From assembly GCF_001428525.1 (NCBI RefSeq), contig NZ_LMHW01000010.1, positions 434,341 through 498,340 of the forward strand: 64,000 nucleotides of DNA. The letters run 5' to 3'. The notes beneath the pieces were generated by a model. That model made no database searches. It was not told where the DNA came from and saw only the letters and a program-made list of their open reading frames with translations. This DNA comes from Flavobacterium sp. Root186. GTDB lineage: Bacteria; Bacteroidota; Bacteroidia; Flavobacteriales; Flavobacteriaceae. Every line of letters begins with the position of its first letter. Position 1 is the first letter of the stretch. The translations under genes were made by a program, and so were the position numbers. This document shows positions 1-9,701 of this stretch, piece by piece.

Positions 1-1
1 T

Positions 2-1351
2 AAAGAATTTACAGACGATATTAAGCACATCATTTACGAGCGAATTTTTGAACAGGACAGAGAAAAATTTTTTCAGTCTCTGGTAAAAGCGCGTAAAGAA
101 ATTGTGCCTTGGGAATTAGAATTTAGATCTGTTTTACCAAAAAAAGGACTGCGATGGTTTCGGGTTTCTGCAAAAACAGAATTATCTCCTGATGGAAAAG
201 TTAGTTTTTTTGGACACATTTCTGATATTACTGATTTAAAAGACAAAGAAGAAAGACTCCGTATTTCTGAAGAACGTTTCCAATTTGCACTTGATGCATC
301 AACCGTAGGAATCTGGGATTGGGATATGGTAACCAATAATGTTTTTTATTCTTCGCTTTCACTAAAAATTTTAGAATTAGAATCGGCAGATATTTTTGAT
401 GACCCTGAACGCTGGGATAAAATTGTACATCCTGATGATCTGCCAAAATATTACTCTGATATTAAAGAACATTTTGATAATAAGATTCCGTATTATGAAA
501 ATTACCATCGTGTAATGACTTCAAGCGGTAATTATAAATGGATCCTGGACAGAGGAAAAGTAATAAAACGTGATGAAAATGGAAAACCATTACGCGTTAT
601 TGGAACCCACACCGATATTTCTCTTCAAAAAGAAAAAGAGCTGGAGCTTTTAAAAACAATGAAATTGTACAGCGATCAAAATAGCCGGCTGTTAAACTTT
701 TCGCATATCGTTTCGCACAATTTAAATACACAAGCCGGGAATATAAAATCGATTTTAGATTTTATTGATCAAGATGGAGGTAAAGGAACTGTTGGCGAAA
801 TGCTGGAACATCTTCGTACGGTTTCAAATGATTTAAATGAGACAATTTCTAATTTAACGCAAATTGTAAAAACACAGAGCAATATTAATATTGCTGTTGA
901 GCCTTTAAAACTTTGTGAATATATCGAGAAAACAATCTCGACTATAAAAGGCTATGATAAACAGAAAAAAGTTACGATTGTAAATAATGTTCCGCAATAT
1001 TTAACCATTAATTTTAATCCGGCTTATCTTGAAAGTGTCTTGCTGAATTTTACCACAAACGCTATAAAATATGCACATCCGGATCGGGATCCGCTTATTG
1101 TATTTGATTTTGGAATTGAGCCCGAAGGATATAAATCTTTAAAAATAACAGATAACGGTTTAGGAATCGATTTAAAAGTATATGGCGAATTATTATTCGG
1201 AATGTATAAAACGTTTCATAAACATGACGAAGCACGCGGAATAGGGTTGTATATCACCAGAAATCAAATAGAAGCGATGAAAGGAACAGTTTCTGTAGAA
1301 AGTGAAGTTGGAGTAGGAACGAGCTTTAAAATCGTTTTTAACGATCTCTAA
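2..1351 (+). CDS. PAS-domain sensor histidine kinase (5' truncated by window edge)
   Basis: The frame is open from the first bases, so the true start lies outside the window; 449 residues are visible. Two PAS folds can be seen, roughly residues 1-80 and 90-215 of the fragment, the second with the VHPDD and GTHTDIS signatures of PAS_3 domains. An H-box follows (FSHIVSHNLNTQ, His near residue 239), then an ATPase domain with N-box (NFTTNAIKYA), G1 (DNGLGID) and G2 (GIGLYI) motifs. The family autophosphorylates on the H-box histidine and passes phosphate to a response regulator. No transmembrane segment is visible in this part. No response regulator lies next to it here, so the signal and partner are unknown. 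A bidirectional hairpin terminator follows. Confidence 0.93.
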   Translation, partial: KEFTDDIKHIIYERIFEQDREKFFQSLVKARKEIVPWELEFRSVLPKKGLRWFRVSAKTELSPDGKVSFFGHISDITDLKDKEERLRISEERFQFALDASTVGIWDWDMVTNNVFYSSLSLKILELESADIFDDPERWDKIVHPDDLPKYYSDIKEHFDNKIPYYENYHRVMTSSGNYKWILDRGKVIKRDENGKPLRVIGTHTDISLQKEKELELLKTMKLYSDQNSRLLNFSHIVSHNLNTQAGNIKSILDFIDQDGGKGTVGEMLEHLRTVSNDLNETISNLTQIVKTQSNINIAVEPLKLCEYIEKTISTIKGYDKQKKVTIVNNVPQYLTINFNPAYLESVLLNFTTNAIKYAHPDRDPLIVFDFGIEPEGYKSLKITDNGLGIDLKVYGELLFGMYKTFHKHDEARGIGLYITRNQIEAMKGTVSVESEVGVGTSFKIVFNDL

Positions 1352-1357
1352 AAATTA

Positions 1358-1388
1358 AAAAGGCTGTCATTTGACAGCCTTTTTAATT
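1358..1388. terminator. Bidirectional rho-independent terminator
   Basis: A stem of AGGCTGTC with GACAGCCT and a four-base loop is flanked by A-rich sequence on the left and T-rich on the right. It can end both the convergent histidine kinase and rny transcripts. Confidence 0.88.
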
Positions 1389-1407
1389 TTATAGGGATAA
1401 AAGAGAA

Positions 1408-2970
1408 TTATTTAGCAATGTTAACTGCTCTTGTTTCTCTAATTACAGTAACTTTTACCTGACCTGGATAAGTCATTTCTGTTTGGATTTTTTGTGAAAT
1501 TTCAAATGATAAATTTGCAGCATTATCATCAGAAACTTTTTCGCTTTCTACAATAACACGCAGTTCTCTACCAGCCTGGATTGCGTAAGCATTTTTTACA
1601 CCACTAAATCCGTAAGCAACATCTTCAAGATCTTTCAAACGTTGAATGTATGAATCTAAAACCTGACGTCTTGCGCCTGGTCTTGCACCAGAAATAGCAT
1701 CACAAACCTGAACGATTGGCGATAATAACGATTTCATTTCAATCTCGTCGTGGTGTGCCCCAATAGCGTTGCAGACTTCTTCTTTTTCGCCGTATTTCTC
1801 AGCCCACTGCATACCTAATAATGCGTGTGGTAAATCGCTTTCTGTATCTGGAACTTTACCAATATCGTGAAGTAAACCAGCTCTTTTTGCCAGTTTTACA
1901 TTTAAGCCTAATTCGGCTGCCATGATCCCGCAAAGTTTAGAAACTTCTCTTGAGTGCTGTAATAAGTTTTGTCCGTAAGAAGAACGATATTTCATTCTAC
2001 CCACAACTTTAATCAATTCAGGGTGTAAACCATGAATTCCTAAATCTATAACAGTACGTTTTCCAACTTCGATAATTTCGTCATCGATTTGTTTAGCTGT
2101 TTTCGCAACAACCTCTTCAATTCTTGCAGGGTGAATACGTCCGTCAGTAACTAATTTGTGTAATGACAAGCGGGCAATTTCTCTACGAACCGGGTCAAAA
2201 CAAGAAAGGATAATAGCTTCCGGCGTATCATCAACAATGATTTCAACTCCCGTTGCAGCTTCAAGCGCTCTAATGTTACGACCTTCACGGCCAATAATTC
2301 TACCTTTTACATCATCAGATTCAATATTGAAAACAGAAACGCAGTTTTCAACTGCTTCTTCAGTTCCAACCCTTTGAATAGTATTGATAATGATTTTTTT
2401 AGCTTCTTGCTGAGCAGTAAGTTTAGCCTCTTCAATTGTTTCCTGAATATGAGACATAGCTTTGCTTTTAGCTTCGGCTTTTAAACCTTCCACTAATTGC
2501 TCTTTTGCTTCTTCTGCAGAAAGGCCTGAGATTACTTCAAGCTGCTGTAATTGACTTTTATGTAATTTGTCAACTTCGGCTTGTTTTTTATCTAAAACTT
2601 CAATTTTGTTATTGTATTCTTCTGTTTTAGCTTCAAAATCGTCGTTTACTTTTTTAGCTTTAGAAAGTTCATTCGAAATCTGAGATTCTTTATCACGTAC
2701 ACGTTTTTCTACTTCGGCTACTTTTTTATCGCGTGCCAGAATAACTTGTTCGTGTTCAGATTTTAATTCGATAAAACGTTCCTTTGCCTGAAGGATTTTA
2801 TCTTTTTTTATGTTTTCTGCTTCTAAATTAGCATCTTTTAAAATGGAAGCTGCTTCTTTTTTAGCATTTTTGATTAGGTTTGAAATATTGCTTTTCTCGA
2901 TGATTTTAGCTATTGCAAAACCTGCCGCAATACCTACAACACCTGAAATAATGATCGTTATGATGTCCAT
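1408..2970 (-). CDS. rny: Ribonuclease Y (membrane-anchored endoribonuclease)
   Basis: 520 residues, the usual RNase Y length. Residues 5-23 form a membrane anchor, about 25-200 are a long charged coiled coil, 205-270 a KH RNA-binding domain with the IIGREGRN loop, and 330-440 an HD domain with His368-Asp369 in GLLHDIGK. The family cleaves single-stranded RNA at the membrane and starts mRNA decay. The gene lies downstream of zapB-like, zapA and a 6S-like RNA on the same strand. The RNA between zapA and rny ends in a U-tract that may reduce read-through into rny. Identification is secure. Confidence 0.97.
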   Translation of the reverse strand: MDIITIIISGVVGIAAGFAIAKIIEKSNISNLIKNAKKEAASILKDANLEAENIKKDKILQAKERFIELKSEHEQVILARDKKVAEVEKRVRDKESQISNELSKAKKVNDDFEAKTEEYNNKIEVLDKKQAEVDKLHKSQLQQLEVISGLSAEEAKEQLVEGLKAEAKSKAMSHIQETIEEAKLTAQQEAKKIIINTIQRVGTEEAVENCVSVFNIESDDVKGRIIGREGRNIRALEAATGVEIIVDDTPEAIILSCFDPVRREIARLSLHKLVTDGRIHPARIEEVVAKTAKQIDDEIIEVGKRTVIDLGIHGLHPELIKVVGRMKYRSSYGQNLLQHSREVSKLCGIMAAELGLNVKLAKRAGLLHDIGKVPDTESDLPHALLGMQWAEKYGEKEEVCNAIGAHHDEIEMKSLLSPIVQVCDAISGARPGARRQVLDSYIQRLKDLEDVAYGFSGVKNAYAIQAGRELRVIVESEKVSDDNAANLSFEISQKIQTEMTYPGQVKVTVIRETRAVNIAK

Positions 2971-2990
2971 GTTTGTTAGGGTTTATATAT

Positions 2991-3152
2991 AAAAAAAGCC
3001 TACATTAATTGCTTGTATAAACTCGTAAAGACAAGTTTTGAGCTAACTCACTGTTCAAGTTTCCCGGTCAAAGCTGGGCATACTATAGTAGCGACGATTT
3101 GCTCATTCTAAATTGTTAGTGTTGAGTTTACCAATTGTGAACTAATGTAGGC
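2991..3152 (-). ncRNA. ssrS: 6S-like RNA (6S-Flavo type), regulator of RNA polymerase
   Basis: On the minus strand the segment starts GCCTACATTA and ends TAATGTAGGC, a perfect 10-bp closing stem about 162 nt apart, followed directly by seven T residues. Inside, GTAAACTC can pair with GAGTTTAT and a GC-rich tip (CCCAGC...CCGGG) closes the rod, leaving a large central bubble. This is the shape of 6S RNA, which mimics open promoter DNA and sequesters RNA polymerase holoenzyme. The position just after zapA matches the classical ssrS location. No ORF fits the segment. I infer the family from shape and position; a covariance search would settle it. Confidence 0.75.
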
Positions 3153-3178
3153 AGTATCTTAGTTTATGTAAAGAACGT

Positions 3179-3472
3179 TTAATTTTCGAGATATTGATCT
3201 AAAAGCGAATTTAATCTTTTAATTCTTTCAATGGTTTCTTCGCCATCGATTGCGTTATCAATTTGTTTTTGTTCCACCTGCGATGCAAATTGCAGGGCGC
3301 ACATGGCTAATACATCTTGTTTGTCGCGAACTGCGTAACTTTCTTCGAATTGCTTGATCATAGCATCAATTTTTTTTGAGGCGCTTCTAAGGCCTTCTTC
3401 CTGAGCGGGTTCAACCGTTAATGGGTAAACGCGGTCGGCAATTGATATTTTAATTCTAAGCTTTCCGTCCAT
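3179..3472 (-). CDS. zapA: Cell division protein ZapA
   Basis: 97 residues, the normal ZapA size. The N-terminal beta-rich head (KLRIKISIADRVYPLTV) and the C-terminal helix (from about residue 45, with DVLAMCALQFA) match the family, which binds and bundles FtsZ filaments at the division site. It lies 5 nt after a coiled-coil gene that looks like its ZapB-type partner, and 26 nt before the 6S-like RNA. All appear to be read from the promoter upstream of the coiled-coil gene. Confidence 0.93.
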   Translation of the reverse strand: MDGKLRIKISIADRVYPLTVEPAQEEGLRSASKKIDAMIKQFEESYAVRDKQDVLAMCALQFASQVEQKQIDNAIDGEETIERIKRLNSLLDQYLEN

Positions 3473-3477
3473 GTTTT

Positions 3478-3768
3478 CTAATCTGATAGTTGTGCTATAC
3501 AGTAATCAATTTCGCGAATTAATGAATTTATTTTAAGCTTTGTCTCTCTCTTGTTATTGTCGCTGCCAAGCAACGAATTGGCTACCTTAAGTGTTTCATA
3601 TTGCTTTTTCAAAGCTTCCATTTCTTCAGATTGTTTCTGGATAATTTGCACCGCTTTGTCTAATTCTAATCGTAATTCCTGATTATTTTTCTCCAGGCCT
3701 TTTGATTTTTCAAAAAGCTTCTCGACTTTATATTCAAGAGTATCAATTATTTCGGCAATTACACTCAT
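3478..3768 (-). CDS. ZapB-like coiled-coil protein
   Basis: 96 residues, almost entirely predicted coiled coil: heptad-like hydrophobic spacing from about residue 5 to 70 (IAEIIDTLEYKVEKLFEK, then LRLELDKAVQII). It has no cysteine cluster and no signal peptide. Its place directly before zapA, the small size and the coiled coil suggest a ZapB-type division factor that works with ZapA, but sequence similarity to E. coli ZapB cannot be claimed from this alone. A well-matched promoter lies about 30 nt upstream. Confidence 0.75.
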   Translation of the reverse strand: MSVIAEIIDTLEYKVEKLFEKSKGLEKNNQELRLELDKAVQIIQKQSEEMEALKKQYETLKVANSLLGSDNNKRETKLKINSLIREIDYCIAQLSD

Positions 3769-3796
3769 TATAAATCCTATTCATTACTTAATCATA

Positions 3797-3826
3797 CAAA
3801 GTTAGTATTCCTTTTTATTAATGCAA
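3797..3826 (-). promoter_or_regulatory. Promoter of the zapB-like/zapA/6S/rny unit
   Basis: On the minus strand TTG (3826-3824) is followed after 19 nt by TAACTTTG (3804-3797). This matches the Bacteroidota primary-sigma consensus TTG, about 19, TAnnTTTG. The transcript would start near 3790 and give a leader of about 20 nt. Confidence 0.75.
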
Positions 3827-3938
3827 TTTTTTCTCGATTTTTTTGCATTAAAAATAGACAAATAAATGAATTTCAATCAATTGTGTTTTTGTAAGTTTTT
3901 CTTCGGTTTTTACCTGTTAATTTTTTATCTTAGCAAAA

Positions 3939-5630
3939 ATGTTACCTATGAAATTTTCAATACTTGCCTTTTTCTTTTGCCCTTTTCTATTCGCCCAGAC
4001 ACAATATCCTAAAGATTACTTTCGTCCGCCGCTTGATATTCCAATGCAGTTGTCGGGGAATTTCGGCGAGTTAAGGCCTAATCATTTTCATGCAGGTTTT
4101 GACTTAAAAACGAATCAAAAAGAAGGATTAAATGTGTATGCCATTGCCGATGGCTATGTGTCAAGGATTAAAATTTCGACTTTTGGAAACGGAAAATGTA
4201 TTTACATCACACATCCAAACGGATATACTTCTGTGTATGGACATTTACAGACAACAGTTGGGCCAATTCAGGATTATGTGAAAAAAACACATTATAAAGA
4301 ACAGGCTTATGAGATTGAAATGTTACTGAAGCCAGATGAACTTCCGGTTACAAAAGGCCAGTTAATAGCGCTTTCAGGAAATACGGGATCTTCAGAAGGG
4401 CCGCACCTTCATTTTGAAATTCGTGATACCAAAACAGAATTTGTAATTAATCCGATATTCTTTGGCTTTGACCAAAATATTAAAGATACCAAAAAGCCAA
4501 CATTATCAAGTTTATATGTTTATCCACTGGATAATGCCATGGTAAATCAGTCCAAACAGCCTTTGCTTGTAAATATGACACTTCAAAAAGACGGGACTTA
4601 TTTGGCTGGAAAAGTAAAAACAAACGGAAAAATTGGATTTGGAATTAATGCCGTTGATACTGATGACGTTTCTTTTAATAAAAACGGTGTTTTTAATGTT
4701 TCAACATTTTTAAACGGAAATCAGAATTATAATTATCAATTCAATACTTATTCTTTTGATGAAATGCGTTATATCAACGCTTTTATTGATTATCCGAGAT
4801 ATAAAAAGACGAGCCAGCGAGTGCAGAAACTTTTTATGAAAACGCCTTTTGCATTAAGTATTATTAAAACAGATTCACTGAGAGGGATAATTTCGGCTGT
4901 GCCAAATCTGACTTCCAATTATAGAATTGAAGTTTCAGATTATTTCGGAAATTCAAATTCTATTACAGTGCCCATTGAATATGATTTGGAAACACCGCTT
5001 GTTCCCGCAGAACCTGTAACTTCAAAATATTTTGTTCGTTACAATAAAGATTCCAATTTTGAGAAAGATAATATGTCTGTTTTCTTTCCTGCCGGAACTT
5101 TTTACGATGATTTTAATTTGAATTTTGATGTAAAAAACAACAAGATTTATATTCATGATGATACTGTTCCGGTGCATTCTAATTTTACAATTACTATAAA
5201 AGATACTATTTATCCGGAATCTTTGAAGGATAAACTTTATATAGGAAAAGGCACCAGCTACAACGGAACGATTAGAAAAGGGGATGTTTTTACTGCCAAG
5301 GCAAAAATATTAGGACAATATGGTTTAGTTCTCGATACCATTGCTCCGGTTATAAAAATCACAAAACCTGTTGAAGGGAAATGGATCAGCGATCAGAAAA
5401 AAATTGAATTTACAATTAGTGATTCTCTGTCTGGAATAAAGTCGTACAACGGATATTTAAACGGAAGCTGGGTCTTATTTGAATATGAAAATAAAAATAG
5501 AAAGATTACACATACTTTTGACGATCAATACTTGACAGAAGGAGAAAACTTTTTAAAAATGGAAGTAGTTGATAATGTAGGAAATTCTACTATCTTTGAA
5601 ACTCATTTTTTTAGAAGTCAACAAAAATAA
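3939..5630 (+). CDS. Secreted M23-family metallopeptidase
   Basis: 563 residues. An N-terminal signal peptide ends at FLFAQ near residue 20; ATG at 3948 (MKFSIL) is an equally good start. The M23 (LytM-like) domain spans about residues 38-165, with zinc ligands H51 and D55 in HFHAGFD and the HLHFE motif at 156-160. The 400-residue C-terminal part looks like beta-sandwich domains that I do not recognise. The family cuts peptidoglycan peptide bridges, so this is probably a periplasmic cell-wall hydrolase or its regulator. All catalytic residues appear present. It opens a same-strand cluster with a TonB receptor gene 11 nt downstream. Confidence 0.92.
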   Translation: MLPMKFSILAFFFCPFLFAQTQYPKDYFRPPLDIPMQLSGNFGELRPNHFHAGFDLKTNQKEGLNVYAIADGYVSRIKISTFGNGKCIYITHPNGYTSVYGHLQTTVGPIQDYVKKTHYKEQAYEIEMLLKPDELPVTKGQLIALSGNTGSSEGPHLHFEIRDTKTEFVINPIFFGFDQNIKDTKKPTLSSLYVYPLDNAMVNQSKQPLLVNMTLQKDGTYLAGKVKTNGKIGFGINAVDTDDVSFNKNGVFNVSTFLNGNQNYNYQFNTYSFDEMRYINAFIDYPRYKKTSQRVQKLFMKTPFALSIIKTDSLRGIISAVPNLTSNYRIEVSDYFGNSNSITVPIEYDLETPLVPAEPVTSKYFVRYNKDSNFEKDNMSVFFPAGTFYDDFNLNFDVKNNKIYIHDDTVPVHSNFTITIKDTIYPESLKDKLYIGKGTSYNGTIRKGDVFTAKAKILGQYGLVLDTIAPVIKITKPVEGKWISDQKKIEFTISDSLSGIKSYNGYLNGSWVLFEYENKNRKITHTFDDQYLTEGENFLKMEVVDNVGNSTIFETHFFRSQQK

Positions 5631-5641
5631 AACCCAAATCT

Positions 5642-8107
5642 TTGAATAAAAACAGGTTAATATTCGCTTTGCTTTTCTTGTGCTTTACTTGTATTTCATT
5701 TGCTCAAAATGCTCATGTAAAAGGTATTATTTTAGATAATGAAAATCATCCTGTTTCGAATGTCAATATAACTTCGGGTAAAAACAATACACAATCTGAT
5801 GCGAATGGTTTTTTTGAAATTGAGGTAATTGCGGATAAAAAAGCTTCGATTATTTTTACTCATGTCTCTTTAAAAATGATCAGTCTTACGGTCAGTTTAA
5901 AACCAAATGAAATTTTTGTTTTTAATCCTGTAATGAATAATTCTCAGGAGCAAATGGGAGAAGTTTTTGTTTCTTCCCGAAACAAAAAACGAGTTCAGGG
6001 AATTACAACTGTGGATGCCGCTACTATAAAAAAGATTCCGGGAGCAAATGCCGGTATCGAAAATATTCTAAAAACACTTCCCGGCGTAAATTCAAATAAT
6101 GAACTAAGTACACAATATGCAGTTCGAGGTGGAAATTATGATGAAAATTTAGTCTACGTAAACGAAGTCGAAGTTTACCGTCCGTTTTTAATTCGTTCAG
6201 GTCAGCAAGAAGGATTGAGCTTTACCAATACGGATTTGGTTCAAAACGTAGATTTCTCAGCCGGAGGATTTCAGGCAAAATTTGGAGATAAATTATCATC
6301 TGTTTTAGACATTACTTATAGAAAACCAACTCAATTTGGAGCTTCTTTTGAAGCAAGTTTTTTAGGCGGAAGCGCTTCTGTAGATTTAGTTTCTAAAAAT
6401 AAAAAATGGTCGGCCGTAACCGGAGTTCGTTATCGAAATAATAGTTTGTTGGTAAACAGTCAGGACACGCAGACGAATTATACACCGACTTTTGCTGATA
6501 TTCAAACCAATATAAATTATGATATTTCTGAAAAATGGCAGATTAGCTTTTTAGGGAATATTTCGCAGAATAAATATTTGTATGAGCCTTTAACCCGCGA
6601 AACCAAATTCGGAACAATCGATCAGCCAATGGCTTTGGCGGTTTATTATGAAGGTCAGGAAAAAGATCAATATGATACTTATTTTGGAGCTTTTAAAACT
6701 ACCTATAAAGTTTCGCCTTCGCTGACTTTAAAATTTATTGGTTCGTTGTTTCATACCACAGAAAAAGAACATTTTGATATTTTAGCCCAATACCGTTTAG
6801 GTAATGTTAATGCTGAAAATCCAACAGATGCTTCGTCAATCGATTTTACACGCGGAATAGGTTCGCAGTTAAATCACGCACGAAATGATTTAGATGCCTT
6901 AATCGCAAATGCCGAAATTAAAGGTTTTAAAGACTGGAAAGAAAGCCAGTTAGAATTTGGATTAAAATACACCAGAGAATCAATTCGTGACAGAATTGTA
7001 GAGTGGGAGATGATCGATTCTGCAGGGTTTTCTATAAATCCGCCGTTGGTAATTCTGCCAGAAAACAATCAGCCATATTCGCCTTATACAGGCCCGCTAT
7101 TGCCTTATCAGGATATTCGCGCTACGAATTTTAATACTATCAATAGGTTTTCGGGCTATGCACAATGGAATAAGCAGTCAGAATTGGGTTCAAGTCAGAT
7201 TTGGTATCATGTTGGTGCACGTTTTCAGAGTTGGAATGTTTCCGGAGCTTTAGAAGAAGGAAAAAATCAGTTTGTAGTAAGTCCGCGTGCACAGTTTGCC
7301 ATAAAACCAGATTGGGATCGTGATATGGTTTTCAGGATTTCCGGTGGATTATACCACCAGCCGCCATTTTATAGAGAACTTCGTGATCTTGACGGCGTTG
7401 TAAATCCAAATGTAAAAGCGCAGGAAGCGGTTCATGTTGTATTAGGAAATGACTATAATTTTAAAATGTGGAATCGCCCTTTTAAATGGGTAACGGAGCT
7501 TTATTATAAATCCCTTTCGGATGTAAATGTGTATTCTATCGATAATGTCCGTATTCGATATGTGGCTGATAACAATGCAAAGGCATATGCGCAAGGTCTT
7601 GACTTTAGATTGAATGGTGAATTTGTGCCGGGAACGGAATCTTGGGTGAGTTTTGGATATTTGAAAACAGAAGAAAATTATGAAAACAAAGGTTATATCG
7701 CCCGCCCGACAGATCAGCGTTTAAAATTTGCGATGTTGTTTCAGGATTATATGCCGAATATTCCAAGTGTAAAAGTATATCTTAATGTAGTTTATAATAC
7801 TGGTTTGCCAGGCGGCGCGCCAGCGTATTCTGATCCATATCTATATCAAAACAGATTAAACGATTACAGAAGAGCTGATATTGGTTTTGCCAAGGTTTTT
7901 GTGGACAGCAGCACACAGAGTTCTAAAACAAGCTGGTTGAAAAACTTCAAAGAATTAGCTGTTGGACTGGAAATTTTCAATCTTTTCAATAATCAAAATG
8001 CAATTACAAACACTTGGGTGCGCGATGTATATTCTAAAAATCAATATGCGATTCCAAATTATATGACTTCCAGAGTTTTTAATATAAAACTGAATGCGAG
8101 ATTATGA
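5642..8107 (+). CDS. TonB-dependent outer-membrane receptor with CarboxypepD-like N-domain
   Basis: 821 residues. I place the start at TTG 5642 because the signal peptide (NKNRLIFALLFLCFTCISFAQ) begins exactly there and no ATG precedes it in frame. After the signal peptide comes a carboxypeptidase-regulatory-like Ig domain (about 25-105, VKGIILDNENHPVSNVNI), a plug domain (about 120-230, with YAVRGGNYDENLVYVNEVEV) and a beta-barrel to the C-terminus. Such receptors import or assemble ligands at the outer membrane using TonB energy. The substrate is unknown; no SusD gene follows, so a polysaccharide system is less likely. The next gene overlaps it by four bases. Confidence 0.92.
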   Translation: MNKNRLIFALLFLCFTCISFAQNAHVKGIILDNENHPVSNVNITSGKNNTQSDANGFFEIEVIADKKASIIFTHVSLKMISLTVSLKPNEIFVFNPVMNNSQEQMGEVFVSSRNKKRVQGITTVDAATIKKIPGANAGIENILKTLPGVNSNNELSTQYAVRGGNYDENLVYVNEVEVYRPFLIRSGQQEGLSFTNTDLVQNVDFSAGGFQAKFGDKLSSVLDITYRKPTQFGASFEASFLGGSASVDLVSKNKKWSAVTGVRYRNNSLLVNSQDTQTNYTPTFADIQTNINYDISEKWQISFLGNISQNKYLYEPLTRETKFGTIDQPMALAVYYEGQEKDQYDTYFGAFKTTYKVSPSLTLKFIGSLFHTTEKEHFDILAQYRLGNVNAENPTDASSIDFTRGIGSQLNHARNDLDALIANAEIKGFKDWKESQLEFGLKYTRESIRDRIVEWEMIDSAGFSINPPLVILPENNQPYSPYTGPLLPYQDIRATNFNTINRFSGYAQWNKQSELGSSQIWYHVGARFQSWNVSGALEEGKNQFVVSPRAQFAIKPDWDRDMVFRISGGLYHQPPFYRELRDLDGVVNPNVKAQEAVHVVLGNDYNFKMWNRPFKWVTELYYKSLSDVNVYSIDNVRIRYVADNNAKAYAQGLDFRLNGEFVPGTESWVSFGYLKTEENYENKGYIARPTDQRLKFAMLFQDYMPNIPSVKVYLNVVYNTGLPGGAPAYSDPYLYQNRLNDYRRADIGFAKVFVDSSTQSSKTSWLKNFKELAVGLEIFNLFNNQNAITNTWVRDVYSKNQYAIPNYMTSRVFNIKLNARL

Positions 8108-8769
8108 TCGCAAAACGTGAAAAAAGAAAGAAGATTTTTTATGTTCCGGGAATGATTTCCTTGGTTTTAATTCCTTTGTTTTGTTTTTATCATTTTTATA
8201 AAGTCGATGCTTTTAAGGTTTACAATAGGATAGAATTATACATTCCGGTTAATAATGAATTCGAAAAGTATAAATTTCCTACGCTGCGGGAATATAAAGT
8301 ATTTAATTTTGATGGAAGCCAGTCAGAAAAGAATAGATTAAACGAAATGAAACTTTATCTTAGGAAACTAAGAGTTGAAAAAGATACCATAAACGGAATT
8401 AAAATACATTTTGGTTCAAAATCTGCTTATCAGACTTTTATTACCAGCCTCGATATTTTAGTTGAAGAAGAAGCTCCAACTTGGATAACAAATAAAAATG
8501 ATATTTATGTTTTAGGGAGTAGTAACACTTATAAAAAGCCTAAAGACACTATTGAACATCATACAATGAATTGTGGTACAGGAGAATTAATGAGGCAGCA
8601 AGCTTATTGGGAGCGGAAAAACAGAAAAGAAGAAGAAGCACGTGTTTTTCAAGTTTCCTTTTTTGCGCAAAAATGGCAGTTAATCTTCTGTGGATATTTT
8701 GGGCTTATTCTTCTCAACATCTTTACGCTAGTAAAATTCAATAAAAACCAAAATTACAATCAAAAATAG
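8104..8769 (+). CDS. Membrane protein of unknown function in the TonB-receptor operon
   Basis: 221 residues. The start codon overlaps the receptor stop in an ATGA junction, indicating translational coupling. One hydrophobic segment lies near the N-terminus (MISLVLIPLFCFYHFY, about residues 16-32) and a second near the C-terminus (LIFCGYFGLILLNIFTLV, about 194-212), with a 160-residue soluble part between them. I do not recognise the family. A charged stretch, RKEEEARV, precedes the second segment. The two-anchor topology and the context suggest an inner-membrane partner of the receptor or of the M23 peptidase. Confidence 0.8.
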   Translation: MIAKREKRKKIFYVPGMISLVLIPLFCFYHFYKVDAFKVYNRIELYIPVNNEFEKYKFPTLREYKVFNFDGSQSEKNRLNEMKLYLRKLRVEKDTINGIKIHFGSKSAYQTFITSLDILVEEEAPTWITNKNDIYVLGSSNTYKKPKDTIEHHTMNCGTGELMRQQAYWERKNRKEEEARVFQVSFFAQKWQLIFCGYFGLILLNIFTLVKFNKNQNYNQK

Positions 8770-8798
8770 TATATTTGATAATTGAATATAATTTGTCG

Positions 8799-9518
8799 AT
8801 GAGAAAGTACTTTAAATATATAGCCTTAGCAATTGTCGGAACATTAATTAGCTGTCGTGAAGAAGTTAAAAAACCAAAAGTAAGTTACGATGTGTCAAAT
8901 AAAGTAAGTGTTGCGAAAACAGATTCGACTCAGGTTGAAGTTGCTGATCTGCCTATTCAAATGGAAGGGACAGATTATTTAATTCATCCGGTTGGAGATT
9001 TAAGGGTTTTTGAAAGAGGTTCAAAAGCGCGTTATGGATCTTCAAGTGTTAACGATGTAAGTTTTACGATCTCTAACTTAGGCGAATATGAAATTACAGG
9101 ATATTTACAAAACCTGAAATTTCAAAAAACAGATTCAGATTCTATTCATGCTTTATCAGATAAACCTGTTTTGATTTTAACGGCAACCTATTTAAAAACG
9201 GTTGCAGATAAAACTAAAAATAAAGTAATGGTGTATACTTTAACAGATTCTGATACCAACAAAGACGGCAAAATTGATACCAGCGATATCAAAACTTTAT
9301 ATTTAAGTGATATCAGCGGAGAAAACTTTACTAAAGTCTCAGCAGATCTTCAGGAATTAGTTGACTGGAGTTTAATTGAATCAAAAAACCGTTTGTATTT
9401 TAGAACTATTGAAGATACTAATCAAAACGGTCAATTCGACAAAAACGATGTATTACATTATAATTATATTGACCTAACTTCTAAAAAATGGGAAGTTAAA
9501 AGTTATAAGCCTATATAA
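8799..9518 (+). CDS. Lipoprotein with EF-hand/dockerin-like calcium loops
   Basis: ATG 8799 is preferred over an upstream ATA-type start because the signal peptide begins there (MRKYFKYIALAIVGTLISC). The LISC lipobox gives a lipidated cysteine at residue 18. Two acidic loops near the C-terminus (DTNKDGKIDTSD and DTNQNGQFDKND) look like EF-hand or dockerin calcium-binding loops. The rest is unrecognised. It is the last gene of the M23/TonB cluster and is followed by a large inverted repeat with an inner hairpin that can end the transcript. Confidence 0.82.
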   Translation: MRKYFKYIALAIVGTLISCREEVKKPKVSYDVSNKVSVAKTDSTQVEVADLPIQMEGTDYLIHPVGDLRVFERGSKARYGSSSVNDVSFTISNLGEYEITGYLQNLKFQKTDSDSIHALSDKPVLILTATYLKTVADKTKNKVMVYTLTDSDTNKDGKIDTSDIKTLYLSDISGENFTKVSADLQELVDWSLIESKNRLYFRTIEDTNQNGQFDKNDVLHYNYIDLTSKKWEVKSYKPI

Positions 9519-9522
9519 GTTG

Positions 9523-9696
9523 CTAAGGCTCTGAGATGCTAAGATTCTAAGGTTTTCAAATCTTTGTACATATAAAAACCATTTAAAAAATTATATCTTA
9601 ATTTTTTAAATGGTTTTTATTTTAAGTAATAAAATCCTTTTAATCAGTGTATCTGTGGCAAAAAAAACTTAGAATCTTAGCATCTCAGAGCCTTAG
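9523..9696. repeat. Nested inverted repeat built of 8-nt units, with inner terminator hairpin
   Basis: Arms 9523-9551 and 9668-9696 are perfect 29-bp inverted copies. The left arm lies in four octamers in register from 9521 to 9552 (TGCTAAGG, CTCTGAGA and two more). Inside, 9574-9593 and 9599-9618 form a second perfect 20-bp stem with a five-base loop, flanked by A and T runs, which probably terminates the two convergent genes. Confidence 0.9.
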
Positions 9697-9701
9697 AACC
9701 T

